This document shows, one piece after another, positions 16,958 to 27,500 of a DNA stretch of 64,000 bases. Source of the stretch: Colwellia sp. (lineage in GTDB: Bacteria > Pseudomonadota > Gammaproteobacteria > Enterobacterales > Alteromonadaceae). Numbering within the stretch: the stretch's first letter is position 1; each line of letters begins with the position of its first letter. Both the position numbers and the translations under genes were made by a program. The DNA is taken from the NCBI GenBank assembly GCA_016765685.1, contig JAESPR010000067.1, forward strand, positions 23,579 through 87,578, written 5' to 3'. The notes beneath the pieces were generated by a model. The model did not search any database and had not been told where the DNA came from. It saw nothing but the letters and a program-made list of their open reading frames with translations.

Positions 16958-19900
16958 ATGGAAAAAATCTCTCCTTCAATACGTCCTTATCTTGACGAAA
17001 TATCGCAATGCTTATGGAGTAAAAATGCATCAATAATGGTTGGTGCAGGCTTCAGTATGAACGCTAAAGCGATGTTTGATAATGCTAAACGATTTCCTAG
17101 TTGGCAGGATTTAGGCAATATATTTTATAAAAAAGTAAGGGGGGAAGAAATACAGAATGCTAAATATAATTTTTTTGATCCATTAAAATTAGCGTATGAA
17201 GTAGAGTCAAATTTTGGCCGTTCAGTATTAGACTCAATACTTCGAACAAATATTCCTGATAGTGACTATAAACCGTCAGATCTACATCAGGCATTGCTTC
17301 GTTTGCCTTGGACCGATGTTTTTACTACCAACTACGATACTTTATTAGAAAGAGCCGCAGAAACGGTAAGCGAAAGGAATTATAAGGTTGTCGTCCACAA
17401 AGATAACTTGGTTCACTCAACCCCGCCTAGAATAGTTAAGCTTCATGGTTGCTTTTCGGCATCAACACCTCTAATTATCAGTGAAGAAGACTACAGAACA
17501 TATCCTCAAAACTATGCTCCTTTTGTAAATACTGTTCAGCAGACATTATTAGAAAATACCCTTTGTTTAATTGGCTTTTCTGGAGATGATCCTAATTTCC
17601 TTAAGTGGATTGGCTGGATAAGAGATAATCTAGGTGAGAAAAATGCACCTAAAATCTATTTGGTTGGTGTTTTAAATTTATCAACGTCTCAAGAAAAATC
17701 TTTATCGCAATACAATATTACTTGTATAGATATGGCGCTCTGTGACGGGATAGGTGAGCATGATCATCAAGCTGGTATTAGAAAGTTTATAAACTACTGC
17801 GAATCTAGAAAAGATGATGAGAGTCAAAAAGGCTGGGAATTAAGTGGCAAGCTAACCCATTCACGTTTTACCTCTACCAACGTCCCGAACGCTGATGACG
17901 TTCACAATGAACTTAACGAGCTGATTGAGCTGTGGGAGGTTGAGAGACTTTCTTATCCTAATTGGTTAGTCGCCCCAAATGAGTTAAGACGAAAACTATG
18001 GGCTTATACCAGTAATTGGTCGTCAATTTTTAATAAGAGCATATCTATATCACTTCCAATACTGAAAAACTTTGTTTATGAATTCTTGTGGCGGAAAGAG
18101 AAATCGTTATTACCCATATTTGATCATGAAGTTGACCTAATTAGATCTTCAATAAAGTCTGGTTTTTCCGATGATAATGTTGCTGATGATAGAATATTTC
18201 ATATTGCCTTAGCTTTATTGAGGTATTACAGGGAAGAGGGGAAAAAAGAGGAATGGCAAGATTTATTTAATACTGTAAACAGTCATTTCAAAGGACAAAA
18301 AAATAGTGATTATTTAACCTATGAAAGAGCATTACATTTATTAATTGATAATAAAAGTGTCGAGTTAATACAGTTATTGTCGAGATGGAGTGCTGGAAGC
18401 TCATCAGTTATTTGGATGTATAGAAAAGCAAGTATTCTGGCTGAAATAAATAAGTTAACAGATGCCCAAGATAATTTGGAAAAAGCACTTATTAAAACTA
18501 GGCGTAAGATAAACGCTGCTACATCGATTGTAGATTATGCAAATGTTTCTCTTGAGTCATATATTTTAGTGTTGCTTACCAATGTTAATCACGCTTTATC
18601 TATTAAGGCGGGGGACTGGTCTCCAACATCAAAACAAGAATATTTAGAAAGGTTAAATGAGCTTAGACAATTTCAATGTAACCCGTGGCAAGAGATACAG
18701 CTTCTTGAATTAGAAATTAAGCATGAACAAACACCACTTAAATCGATTTCAGTTATCAATGGTTTTGATATAGGTAGCCAACATACAACACATCACCTTT
18801 CGGGCGAAAACACAGAAGCTCTAAATGCCTTTAGGTTATTAAGATTCTTTGAGGATGCTGCATTGCCATTTAGTCTTCCGCGAATGAACATCGCTGTAAC
18901 TGGGGCAAATAACGCAATAAAGAGGGTGGCTACTTATGCTCCGCATTGGTCAATGTCTACAATGCTTCGCACGCGTGACAAAAAGAGCACTGAATTAATA
19001 TTCACGCGAGAAAGTTTGTCTAAATTAGATTCAACTTTCATCGATGGACTGGCTAAAAGATATATTGAGCTTTTAAGCATCTTTATGAACGAAGAGAATA
19101 GTTTATATGAATATGGCACAATATTGCCAGAAGCTCTTTCAAGACTTTGTTGCAGGGTAACGTTAGATGTTAAAGATGAACTTTTAAACTTAATAGCCAA
19201 AATATATAGCAATAAACCCACAAGTCATAAGTATCAATCAATAGACAAGCTTGTTAAGCGGTTAATACTTTCGTATAGCGATAAAGAAATAATTCAGCGT
19301 ATCGAGCAGGTTACTAATATTGCCTATTACGTTGTGGTAAATGATGGCAAAGAAGTAGATATATTTACGTGCCCAAACCCTTTCAATTATTTTCTTAATT
19401 TATCTGTCCCCGATCTAACAAATAAAAAGCTGGAAGTTAAGCTCTCGACCGACAAGGTTAAATCATTTTTAAATGGGATGGAGTCAGAGAATAAAGAGGT
19501 TAGACAAAATGCTAGTCTTACATTAATTCGCCTAAAAAATTTGGGGCTGTTAAACAAAACCCAAGTCAGGAGCTTATTATCTAAACTGCTATATCATCAA
19601 GATAAGTATGGTCTACCAGAAAGTACTGGTTATTATAAGTTTGCGTACATTGAACTTTTTGACGGTAAGAGTGATATTGAAAAAGCATTTCGTAAATATT
19701 TTCTTGATGCCTCTCCATTAATTCAAGTCAACACTAGCAATCCCAAATCATATGGAATGTCTGGTCGATCAGATACATTTACTAATGAGTTAGTCGGTAG
19801 TAGTAAATTAATCAATTGGAGTGATGATGAACTCCACATTCATGCGCAAAAGCTTCTAAATTGGTGGAAGTCGGACAAAGTTATTTTTGAAAATAACGAC

Positions 19901-20569
19901 ACAGGTAGTGATTTCATTAAAGAAATGAATAACAGGTTCTCTCTATTTGTAGAATGTACAGATGTAATAGTAATACAAAATAACCTTACTGAATATAAAG
20001 AAGCTATTTCGCAAATGGCTTCTGAATTTCAAATGCTAGGGCTTGATTATTTATGTTTGAAAGCTGCTGCTATTAACTATATCGATTTTGATAAAGAGGA
20101 GTATTTAAAGGAAATAGAAGATGCATTGTCAACATTCGAAGAACAACACGTTTTTGATGCATTGTGGGCAATAAATAGGCTGTTATGTAAATCAAGTGAG
20201 ACTGATTCAAGGTATTTGGACTTGCTTGTTACATTTATTAAGTATTCAAGAGGTCAATATTTAACAAGTGCTTTTCAGGTTGTAATAAATATTTTAATTG
20301 AAAAAAATTATGTTCTCAGTACGGAACTTGAAAGTGCTGCTTTAAAAGCTCTTAGCCGTATTATTGTAGGCTTCAAAGGATTGGATTTTGAAGAAAATCT
20401 AGCATTAAGAAAATCTGGAGCGAAACTAGCAAGTAAATTAAGTATTGTTTATATCCTAGGAACGTCAGGCATACCTGAAGTTATTTCAAAGTGGAGGGCC
20501 ATATGCGATTCCAGTGATGAATTCTCAGAAGTTAAAAACCAGTGGACTAATCACAGGAAGAATACTTGA
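16958..20569 (+). CDS. Large SIR2-domain protein, likely NAD-depleting anti-phage effector
   Basis: The N-terminal 270 residues are a SIR2-like fold. The nucleotide-binding loop is SIMVGAGFS (25-33), the conserved Asn sits in TTNYD (N125), the catalytic His in VKLHG (H163), and IGFSGDDPNF follows. The Asn and His used by defence sirtuins for NAD hydrolysis are present. The remaining about 900 residues form a long alpha-helical, repeat-like region with no recognised catalytic motif, as in DSR-type proteins that sense phage structural components. At 1203 aa it may belong to the Dsr1/DUF4020-like group; this is a recollection, not a search result. It lies between hsdS and hsdR, 5 bp after the first and overlapping the second, so it is built into the restriction operon. 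Confidence 0.85.
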   Translation: MEKISPSIRPYLDEISQCLWSKNASIMVGAGFSMNAKAMFDNAKRFPSWQDLGNIFYKKVRGEEIQNAKYNFFDPLKLAYEVESNFGRSVLDSILRTNIPDSDYKPSDLHQALLRLPWTDVFTTNYDTLLERAAETVSERNYKVVVHKDNLVHSTPPRIVKLHGCFSASTPLIISEEDYRTYPQNYAPFVNTVQQTLLENTLCLIGFSGDDPNFLKWIGWIRDNLGEKNAPKIYLVGVLNLSTSQEKSLSQYNITCIDMALCDGIGEHDHQAGIRKFINYCESRKDDESQKGWELSGKLTHSRFTSTNVPNADDVHNELNELIELWEVERLSYPNWLVAPNELRRKLWAYTSNWSSIFNKSISISLPILKNFVYEFLWRKEKSLLPIFDHEVDLIRSSIKSGFSDDNVADDRIFHIALALLRYYREEGKKEEWQDLFNTVNSHFKGQKNSDYLTYERALHLLIDNKSVELIQLLSRWSAGSSSVIWMYRKASILAEINKLTDAQDNLEKALIKTRRKINAATSIVDYANVSLESYILVLLTNVNHALSIKAGDWSPTSKQEYLERLNELRQFQCNPWQEIQLLELEIKHEQTPLKSISVINGFDIGSQHTTHHLSGENTEALNAFRLLRFFEDAALPFSLPRMNIAVTGANNAIKRVATYAPHWSMSTMLRTRDKKSTELIFTRESLSKLDSTFIDGLAKRYIELLSIFMNEENSLYEYGTILPEALSRLCCRVTLDVKDELLNLIAKIYSNKPTSHKYQSIDKLVKRLILSYSDKEIIQRIEQVTNIAYYVVVNDGKEVDIFTCPNPFNYFLNLSVPDLTNKKLEVKLSTDKVKSFLNGMESENKEVRQNASLTLIRLKNLGLLNKTQVRSLLSKLLYHQDKYGLPESTGYYKFAYIELFDGKSDIEKAFRKYFLDASPLIQVNTSNPKSYGMSGRSDTFTNELVGSSKLINWSDDELHIHAQKLLNWWKSDKVIFENNDTGSDFIKEMNNRFSLFVECTDVIVIQNNLTEYKEAISQMASEFQMLGLDYLCLKAAAINYIDFDKEEYLKEIEDALSTFEEQHVFDALWAINRLLCKSSETDSRYLDLLVTFIKYSRGQYLTSAFQVVINILIEKNYVLSTELESAALKALSRIIVGFKGLDFEENLALRKSGAKLASKLSIVYILGTSGIPEVISKWRAICDSSDEFSEVKNQWTNHRKNT

Positions 20570-23500
20570 TGATTAAATTTACAGAAGCGCAGTTAGAAGC
20601 GGCCATTATTGAGCTACTTGGTGAGCAAGGGTTTCCCTATGTTCCTGGTAGTGATATTGAGCGTGATAATACTGAAGTATTGATTAAGGCTGATTTACGG
20701 CAGTTTTTATTTGCAAGTTATGCTGAAGATAACATTACCTCTGGTGAGATTGATTCGATTGTTAAACAAATAGAATCGCTGCCAGCCAGTGATTTATACG
20801 ACAGTAACAAAACCTTCTGTAAATGGTTAAGCGATGGTTTTCTGTTAAAACGTGAAGATCATACTCAGAAAGATCTCTATATCCAACTTGTAGATTACAA
20901 CAATGTTGTTCAGTCTATTCTCCCTCATCTTATTCAAGATGTAGAGTTACCCATGGTTGCAGAACCGCAAGGCGCTTATTCATCAGGAAATAGTTCAACA
21001 AAAAATAGTAATGACAGCAACATATACAAAATCGTTAACCAGCTTGAAATTGAAGGTGTTGACGGTGAAAAACGCATTCCTGATGGCATCTTATATATTA
21101 ACGGTATACCTGTTGTGGTGTTCGAATTTAAAAGCGCAATTCGCGAGGAAGAAGCGTCAATCTATGATGCTTACGTTCAATTAAATACTCGCTATCGTCG
21201 CGATATTCCGGCTTTGTTTGTTTACAATTCTTTTTGTGTAATCAGTGATGGCGTTAATAACAAAATGGGTGGCCTTTATTCACCTTACGAATTTTTCTAT
21301 GCTTGGCGCAAAGTCACAGGTAATGAATCAATAGAAAAAGATGGAATTAATTCACTGCATACTATGTTGCAGGGGTTGTTTAATAAAGCACGCTTACGCG
21401 ATGTGATCCGCAATTTCGTCTTTTTTCCTGATACCTCAAAAGCTGAAGTGAAAATTGTTTGCCGCTATCCGCAATACTATGCGGCTAGAAAGCTCTATCA
21501 AAGTATTAAAACCAGTAGAAAGCCAGAAGGTGATGGTAAAGGTGGTACATACTTTGGTGCTACAGGTTGTGGCAAAAGTTTCACTATGCAGTTTTTATCA
21601 CGCTTGTTAATGAAAAGTGTTGATTTTGAAAGCCCTACTATCGTGCTAATCACAGATAGAACCGACCTTGATGATCAGTTGTCACAACAATTCACTAACG
21701 CCAAAAACTATATTGGTGACCAAACGGTTATTACCGTTGAAAGCCGCGAACATTTACGAGAGTTACTGCAAGGCCGCAACAGTGGCGGTGTGTTCTTAAC
21801 AACTATTCATAAGTTTACTGAAGATACTAAAGTCCTTACTGATCGCAGTAATGTTATTTGTATTTCAGATGAAGCGCATCGTAGCCAAACGAACCTTGAT
21901 CAAAAGGTTAGTGTTACTGATAAAGGCGTTAAAAGAACCTATGGTTTTGCTAAGTACTTACATGACTCATTACCTAACGCGACCTATGTTGGTTTTACGG
22001 GCACACCTGTTGATGCCACGTTAGATGTTTTTGGTCAGGTAGTTGATAGCTACACCATGACTGAATCAGTTAAAGATGAAATAACAGTACGTATTGTGTA
22101 TGAAGGCCGTGCAGCTAAGGTTATTTTAAACAATGCCAAGTTAGCCGAGATTGAAGCTTATTATCAGCAGTGCGCAGATGATGGTGGTAACGAACATCAG
22201 ATAGAAGAAAGTAAAAAAGCATCAGCGAATATGACATCCATTCTTGGCGATCCTGACCGTATTCATACCCTAGCTCAAGACTTTGTAATTCATTACGAAA
22301 GCCGTGTTGATGAAGGAGCAACGATTAAAGGTAAGGCGATATTTGTTAGCAGTGCGCGTGAAATTGCCTATTCATTTTATAAAGAATTAAAAGAGCTACG
22401 GCCTGAATGGTTTGAAGTACTTGAGTGTGAGGCTGGCGTAACGTTAACCGAGCAAGAGCGTAAAAAAATTAAACCGATGGAACGCGTTAAAATGGTGATG
22501 ACTCGTGGTAAAGATGATCCTAAAGAACAATGGGATTTACTTGGCAGTAAAGATCACCGTAAAGATTTAGATCGCCAGTTTAAAAATGAGAAATCTAACT
22601 TCAAAATAGCCATTGTTGTTGACATGTGGCTAACAGGCTTTGATGTTCCTTGTCTGGATACTATTTATATCGACAAGCCTGTTCAACGACATAACCTGAT
22701 TCAAACCATATCGCGCGTTAATCGTAAATTTAAAGGTAAAGACAAAGGTTTGGTGGTTGATTACATCGGTATTAAAACGCAGATGAATAAAGCCTTGGCG
22801 CAGTATTCAAAAACAGATGAGAGCAATTTTGAAGATATTGCTCAATCAGTGATCGTAGTAAAGGATCATTTAGACCTGTTAGGTAAATTATTACATCAAT
22901 TTGATGAAGCCCCTTATTTTACTGGCCAGCCAGTAGCACAGTTAAATTGCTTAAATAATGCCGCTGAATTTGCACTACAAACACAGAAATTAGAACATCG
23001 TTTTATGGCGTTAATTAAACGTTTAAAAACAGCCTATGACGTATGCTGTGGTAGTGAAAAAATATCACAGCAAGAGCGTGACTATATTCATTTTTACCTG
23101 GCCGTCCGTTCTATTGTTTACAAGCTAACAAAAGGCGATGTTCCTGATACCGCCCAGATGAATGCCAAAGTGCGTGAGATGATCGCTGAGGCATTAAGAA
23201 GCGATGGTGTCGAAGAGATATTCAAATTAGGGCAAGGTGAAGATGGCGTTGATATATTTGATGATGACTACTTAGCCAAAATTGGAAAAATCAAATTACC
23301 TAATACAAAAATTAAACTGCTTCAGCAGATGCTAGCCAAAGCGATTGGTGAGTTTAAGCAAGTAAACAAAGTTAAGGCTATCGACTTTACAGAGCGTTTT
23401 AAATCCTTAGTTGACCAGTATAACGAGCGTAAAGAAGAGGACGTTTTAGTGAGTGGCGTACTTGAAGACTTCTCCGATGAAATCATAAATATGTTTCAGG

Positions 23501-23829
23501 ATCTCAAAACAGAAATGGGATCGTTTGAGGACATGGGAATCAACCTAGAAGAAAAAGCATTCTACGATATTCTGCACTCTTTAGCCGTTAAATATGACTT
23601 TGAATATCCAGACGACAAGCTTCTAGAGCTAGCCAAAGCCGTTAAAGAAGTGGTTGATGACAAAGCTAAGTATACCGACTGGAGCCAACGTGCTGATATT
23701 AAAGCTGAGCTTAAAGTTGACCTGATCATGTTGCTAGCTAAGTTTGGTTACCCACCTGTAAGCCGCGATGAAGTGTATAAAGAAATCTTCGAACAGGCTG
23801 AGAATTTTAAAAAGAACAGAGTTGCGTAA
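20569..23829 (+). CDS. hsdR: Type I restriction endonuclease subunit HsdR (copy 1)
   Basis: HsdR is the ATP-driven translocase and nuclease of type I systems. A PD-(D/E)XK nuclease is seen near residues 170-190 (PDGILYI, then VVVFEFKSA). Superfamily 2 helicase motifs follow: Walker A GATGCGKS (about 330), DEAH (about 433), TGTP, and the motif VI region QTISRVNRKF. A C-terminal HsdM-binding helical domain completes it. The ATG at 20569 overlaps the SIR2 stop (TGATG); a TTG one codon earlier is less likely. It looks intact and is about the normal length. A second, very similar hsdR lies at 38048-41347 in the same orientation. The two differ by several short in-frame loop insertions or deletions. 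Confidence 0.96.
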   Translation: MIKFTEAQLEAAIIELLGEQGFPYVPGSDIERDNTEVLIKADLRQFLFASYAEDNITSGEIDSIVKQIESLPASDLYDSNKTFCKWLSDGFLLKREDHTQKDLYIQLVDYNNVVQSILPHLIQDVELPMVAEPQGAYSSGNSSTKNSNDSNIYKIVNQLEIEGVDGEKRIPDGILYINGIPVVVFEFKSAIREEEASIYDAYVQLNTRYRRDIPALFVYNSFCVISDGVNNKMGGLYSPYEFFYAWRKVTGNESIEKDGINSLHTMLQGLFNKARLRDVIRNFVFFPDTSKAEVKIVCRYPQYYAARKLYQSIKTSRKPEGDGKGGTYFGATGCGKSFTMQFLSRLLMKSVDFESPTIVLITDRTDLDDQLSQQFTNAKNYIGDQTVITVESREHLRELLQGRNSGGVFLTTIHKFTEDTKVLTDRSNVICISDEAHRSQTNLDQKVSVTDKGVKRTYGFAKYLHDSLPNATYVGFTGTPVDATLDVFGQVVDSYTMTESVKDEITVRIVYEGRAAKVILNNAKLAEIEAYYQQCADDGGNEHQIEESKKASANMTSILGDPDRIHTLAQDFVIHYESRVDEGATIKGKAIFVSSAREIAYSFYKELKELRPEWFEVLECEAGVTLTEQERKKIKPMERVKMVMTRGKDDPKEQWDLLGSKDHRKDLDRQFKNEKSNFKIAIVVDMWLTGFDVPCLDTIYIDKPVQRHNLIQTISRVNRKFKGKDKGLVVDYIGIKTQMNKALAQYSKTDESNFEDIAQSVIVVKDHLDLLGKLLHQFDEAPYFTGQPVAQLNCLNNAAEFALQTQKLEHRFMALIKRLKTAYDVCCGSEKISQQERDYIHFYLAVRSIVYKLTKGDVPDTAQMNAKVREMIAEALRSDGVEEIFKLGQGEDGVDIFDDDYLAKIGKIKLPNTKIKLLQQMLAKAIGEFKQVNKVKAIDFTERFKSLVDQYNERKEEDVLVSGVLEDFSDEIINMFQDLKTEMGSFEDMGINLEEKAFYDILHSLAVKYDFEYPDDKLLELAKAVKEVVDDKAKYTDWSQRADIKAELKVDLIMLLAKFGYPPVSRDEVYKEIFEQAENFKKNRVA

Positions 23830-23853
23830 ATAAAATCAATAAGGAAGCTTTAA

Positions 23854-24504
23854 ATGGAACATGAGTGGTTAAAACAAAAGCAACGAAGTATGAGAGACGG
23901 TTTTTCTGAAAGCCTTTCTTTACGAGTGCACAGGGCTTTAAGCTGGCTGGATAAGTCGGAACAATGTGGGGATGATAAGGACAGCCAATTTATCTTCTTA
24001 TGGATCGCTTTTAATGCCGCATATGCACAAGATACTGAGTGTTTAAGACATACCGAAGCAGAAGCTTTCTCTAGGTTCATTTCAAAGCTAGTTGAGCTGG
24101 ATGAATCTGCAAAACTATACGGGGTGCTATGGTCAGAGTTCTCTTCAAGCATACGTGTGTTATTAGATAATCAGTTTGTGTTCCAGCCATTCTGGGATTT
24201 TCATAATGGGAAAATATCTGAAGAAGATTGGAAAACAAAGTTCATAAATGCTAAAGCCGCAGCAAACTATGCTTTGTCACATAAAAACTCAGAGCAATTG
24301 ATAACCATAGTTCTTCAACGGATGTATACACTGAGAAATCAAATGATGCACGGTGGTGCAACATGGAATAGTAGTGCTAACCGAACACAAATACGTGATT
24401 CAGTGAGTTTTTTATCAAAATTAGTGCCGTTTGTAATTGATATTATGATGAATAATCCTGATCAGCTGTGGGGCGATGCAAATTACCCTGTAATAACAGA
24501 GTAA
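23854..24504 (+). CDS. HEPN-domain protein (putative RNase)
   Basis: The 216-aa protein is helical throughout and carries the canonical HEPN active-site motif R-x4-H in the sequence LRNQMMHGG (R161, H166), preceded by helices with FIFLWIAFNAAY. HEPN proteins are metal-independent RNases or their structural relatives and are frequent in anti-phage and toxin systems. It begins 24 bp after hsdR with an AAGGAAG ribosome site and sits 49 bp before the sacsin-like gene. No cognate MNT nucleotidyltransferase antitoxin gene is adjacent. Human sacsin carries a HEPN domain in the same polypeptide as sacsin repeats, which makes the pairing with the next gene notable. Confidence 0.82.
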   Translation: MEHEWLKQKQRSMRDGFSESLSLRVHRALSWLDKSEQCGDDKDSQFIFLWIAFNAAYAQDTECLRHTEAEAFSRFISKLVELDESAKLYGVLWSEFSSSIRVLLDNQFVFQPFWDFHNGKISEEDWKTKFINAKAAANYALSHKNSEQLITIVLQRMYTLRNQMMHGGATWNSSANRTQIRDSVSFLSKLVPFVIDIMMNNPDQLWGDANYPVITE

Positions 24505-24553
24505 AGATGACTTAGTTACTGATAAAGTATTTAATATCCAAAGGAGTATGTAA

Positions 24554-27500
24554 GTGGCGGGAGCAAATGTAAGTCCGATTGGCGTTATTAACCAAATAGC
24601 TAGTAACCTAAGTGATAGGTATGAAAATGGCTTTCCAGTTTTAAAAGAAATTATTCAAAACTCAGATGATGCTAATGCTGATAGATTGGTTATTGGCTGG
24701 TCTACTGGTATTGAAAACCCTATTAACCCTTTACTTGCTGATCCAGGACTCTTTTTTATTAATAATGCACCCTTAGAAGAGGTACATGAAAGAGGTATTC
24801 GATCGATTGCGGAAAGCTCTAAAGTAAGCTCTAAATCATCCGTTGGAAAGTTTGGCTTAGGTATGAAAAGCTTGTTCCATTTATGTGAAGCATTCTTTTA
24901 TCAGGCCAATAATTGGCGAGAAGATAAGTGGGCAGGCGAAGTATTCAATCCATGGGGAGAGGAATACCGTCCTGATTGGCACCATTTTTATGATGAAGAT
25001 AAGGTCAAACTAGAAGCAAAGCTAAGCGAGGTTTTAGCTCAGTTTAAACAAAATCCAGATAGCCCTTGGTTTATTGTTTGGGTACCGTTAAGAAATAAAA
25101 ATCAGGAAGCATCAGTTGATAATGATGTAATAATTTCAAATTTTTATGAAGAACATACCGCCCCCGATTTCTTATTAGATAGTAACTTACCAGGTCAAAT
25201 TGCTGAAATATTTCCGTTATTGAAAAATCTTTTACACGTAGATCTTGTTGTTGAGCAAAATACTAAGTTCACTCGTTTATTTGATGTGAGCATTGAAGGT
25301 AATGCATCTAGAAGCCAGTTTGAAGGTAGCACAAGCTTCTCTTCAGGTAAGCAAGAGTCTATATGTAATGGTAAAGTGATTATTGAACACCAAAGTGGGC
25401 AGTCTGAAATACTCTATGCTGGTTATGAGAAACTATTACAACTTGATCAATTATCCGGCTTGAAATCTGTTGAGAGTGGCTGGCCCGTTAGCTATCAATT
25501 TAACTCATCAACAAATCGACCCAAAAAATCTTTGGATAAAGCTGAGCAGCATGTCGCGGTAATTATATCTAGAACACGGACTAAAAATCAGGCATATATT
25601 AGAGCAAATTGGGCTGTATTCTTGCCTTTAGCTGATACATCCGAGTTCTCCATGCAAGCTATTGATGGTGAGTTTGACTATAGCATTCATATACATGGTT
25701 ATTTCTTCGTTGATGCAGGTCGTAAAGGCATAATCGGCCATGATGGAATAGGACAAAATGCTGATTTTGGATCAATCAAAGGAGATGAAAAACTCTTAAG
25801 AGAGGCATGGAATATTACCCTAGCTAATGAAGGTTCTTTGGATATTGTGCTTGATGCACTGGAGCATTTTGTAATATCACAGCGCTTGACCAAAGGTGAG
25901 ATAGAAAATATCAACAGAGGTGTTTGCCGCATACTGCCTGAAGCTTACATAAACCGAGTAACAACAAGAAAGCGATGGGTATACCGACTTCAGGAAAAAA
26001 ACTGTGCTTGGATAAAAACTTCAACTCAAAATAAATACCGTTATATTCCCCGCCCACCGAGCAACGATTATAAGCGAATCTGGGAAATACTGCCCACTTT
26101 GAATCGACTGGATAACGATGACTATGTATTGATTGAGCGAGAAAAACCTAACATTATTGCTAGTAATTTAGTTCATTGGGAATTTAGTGAGTTACGTGAT
26201 CTATTAGCTATTGATGTAAGTAAACTCTTTGGTTCATCAATGCATTTAGAATATTTAAATAAATTCATTGAAACTGCTACCTGGGGTTTTCAGCAAAGTG
26301 ATGTTGACCAACTCATTAAACCAATCATTTGTGATTCTTTAGCGAATGTAGAGTTAACTGTACTTTCTAGTAGAACGAAATTATTTCAGCAATTACTCTC
26401 AAGATTAAGTGGTGTTTATCGCTTAGCATTACCTGTTTCCAAAAATGATACTGTTTTATGGAATGCGCTTTTAAAAACTGAACTAAATATTTTATTGATC
26501 CCTTCATTTTTGGAAAGTCCTGACAATAAGTCATCAGGTAGGATGAGTGTTGAAGAAAGTATTACTCTACTTGAGGTTATGGATAAAATTCTCAGGGATG
26601 AAATAACACCTGTTTCGGACTCTAGAAGTGCAGAGAGCCTTGTTAGTTTTATTTTACAAAAAATAAAAGAATCATCACTGCAAGATTTAGAAAAAGTTTA
26701 TAGTCGTTGTAGCCATTTACGTTTATTTAAAACTGATAATATAACGACAAAGCGTCCAATGTTAATGTCTTTATTAGAGTTGCAAGAAGCGAATGTTCGC
26801 AATCAACTTTACGTAAGATCCGCTGGCCCAAGTTATGGAGAAGGTGAGAAGCTCGTGAAGGCAACTTCTGGCTTTGATGTTTTATTTCTACAGAAAGATA
26901 AAGCCGCCTTTTTATTTGGTGAACAAGTTATTCCAGAATGCCAAGGCAGTTTTGTACTCAGCGCTCTAGCAAAAAATCATCCTGATTTAGCAGATGAACT
27001 TTCTCGTAAAAATTTGTTACTTAGTTTATCTGGTTTTACTCAGTTGAATAATGAGCAAAAGCAAGGGTTCCGTTATTTGTTACATGGTTCTACTGAAGAT
27101 AATTTATCGATTCAGCTCTGGAAAAAAGCACAATCAGCGAAGGATGTTTGGGCAAAGCTTTGGCAACTTAGTTCAAGTATAAATTCACCAAAATGGAGCC
27201 TAATTTCAGATAGTTTGGGGGGGGCACTTAATGATGAATTGAAAACAGTTTTAAATGTTCATGAAATATCTGCTGAGGGTGTATTAAGTCAATTAGAAAA
27301 TGAACTGTGTGAAATTGATTACTGTTCAGATAATTTTGCTCAGGAAGATTTCGATGAAATTCTATGTCAAATAAAGACCCCTGAATTATGGAAAAAGTTA
27401 CCTATTCATTTAACGATAGGACAAGCCCGAACTATCATTGATAACGGGTGTTTACTAGAAGGTCGTTATCAATTACCTGAATTGCGACTAACCCAGATCA

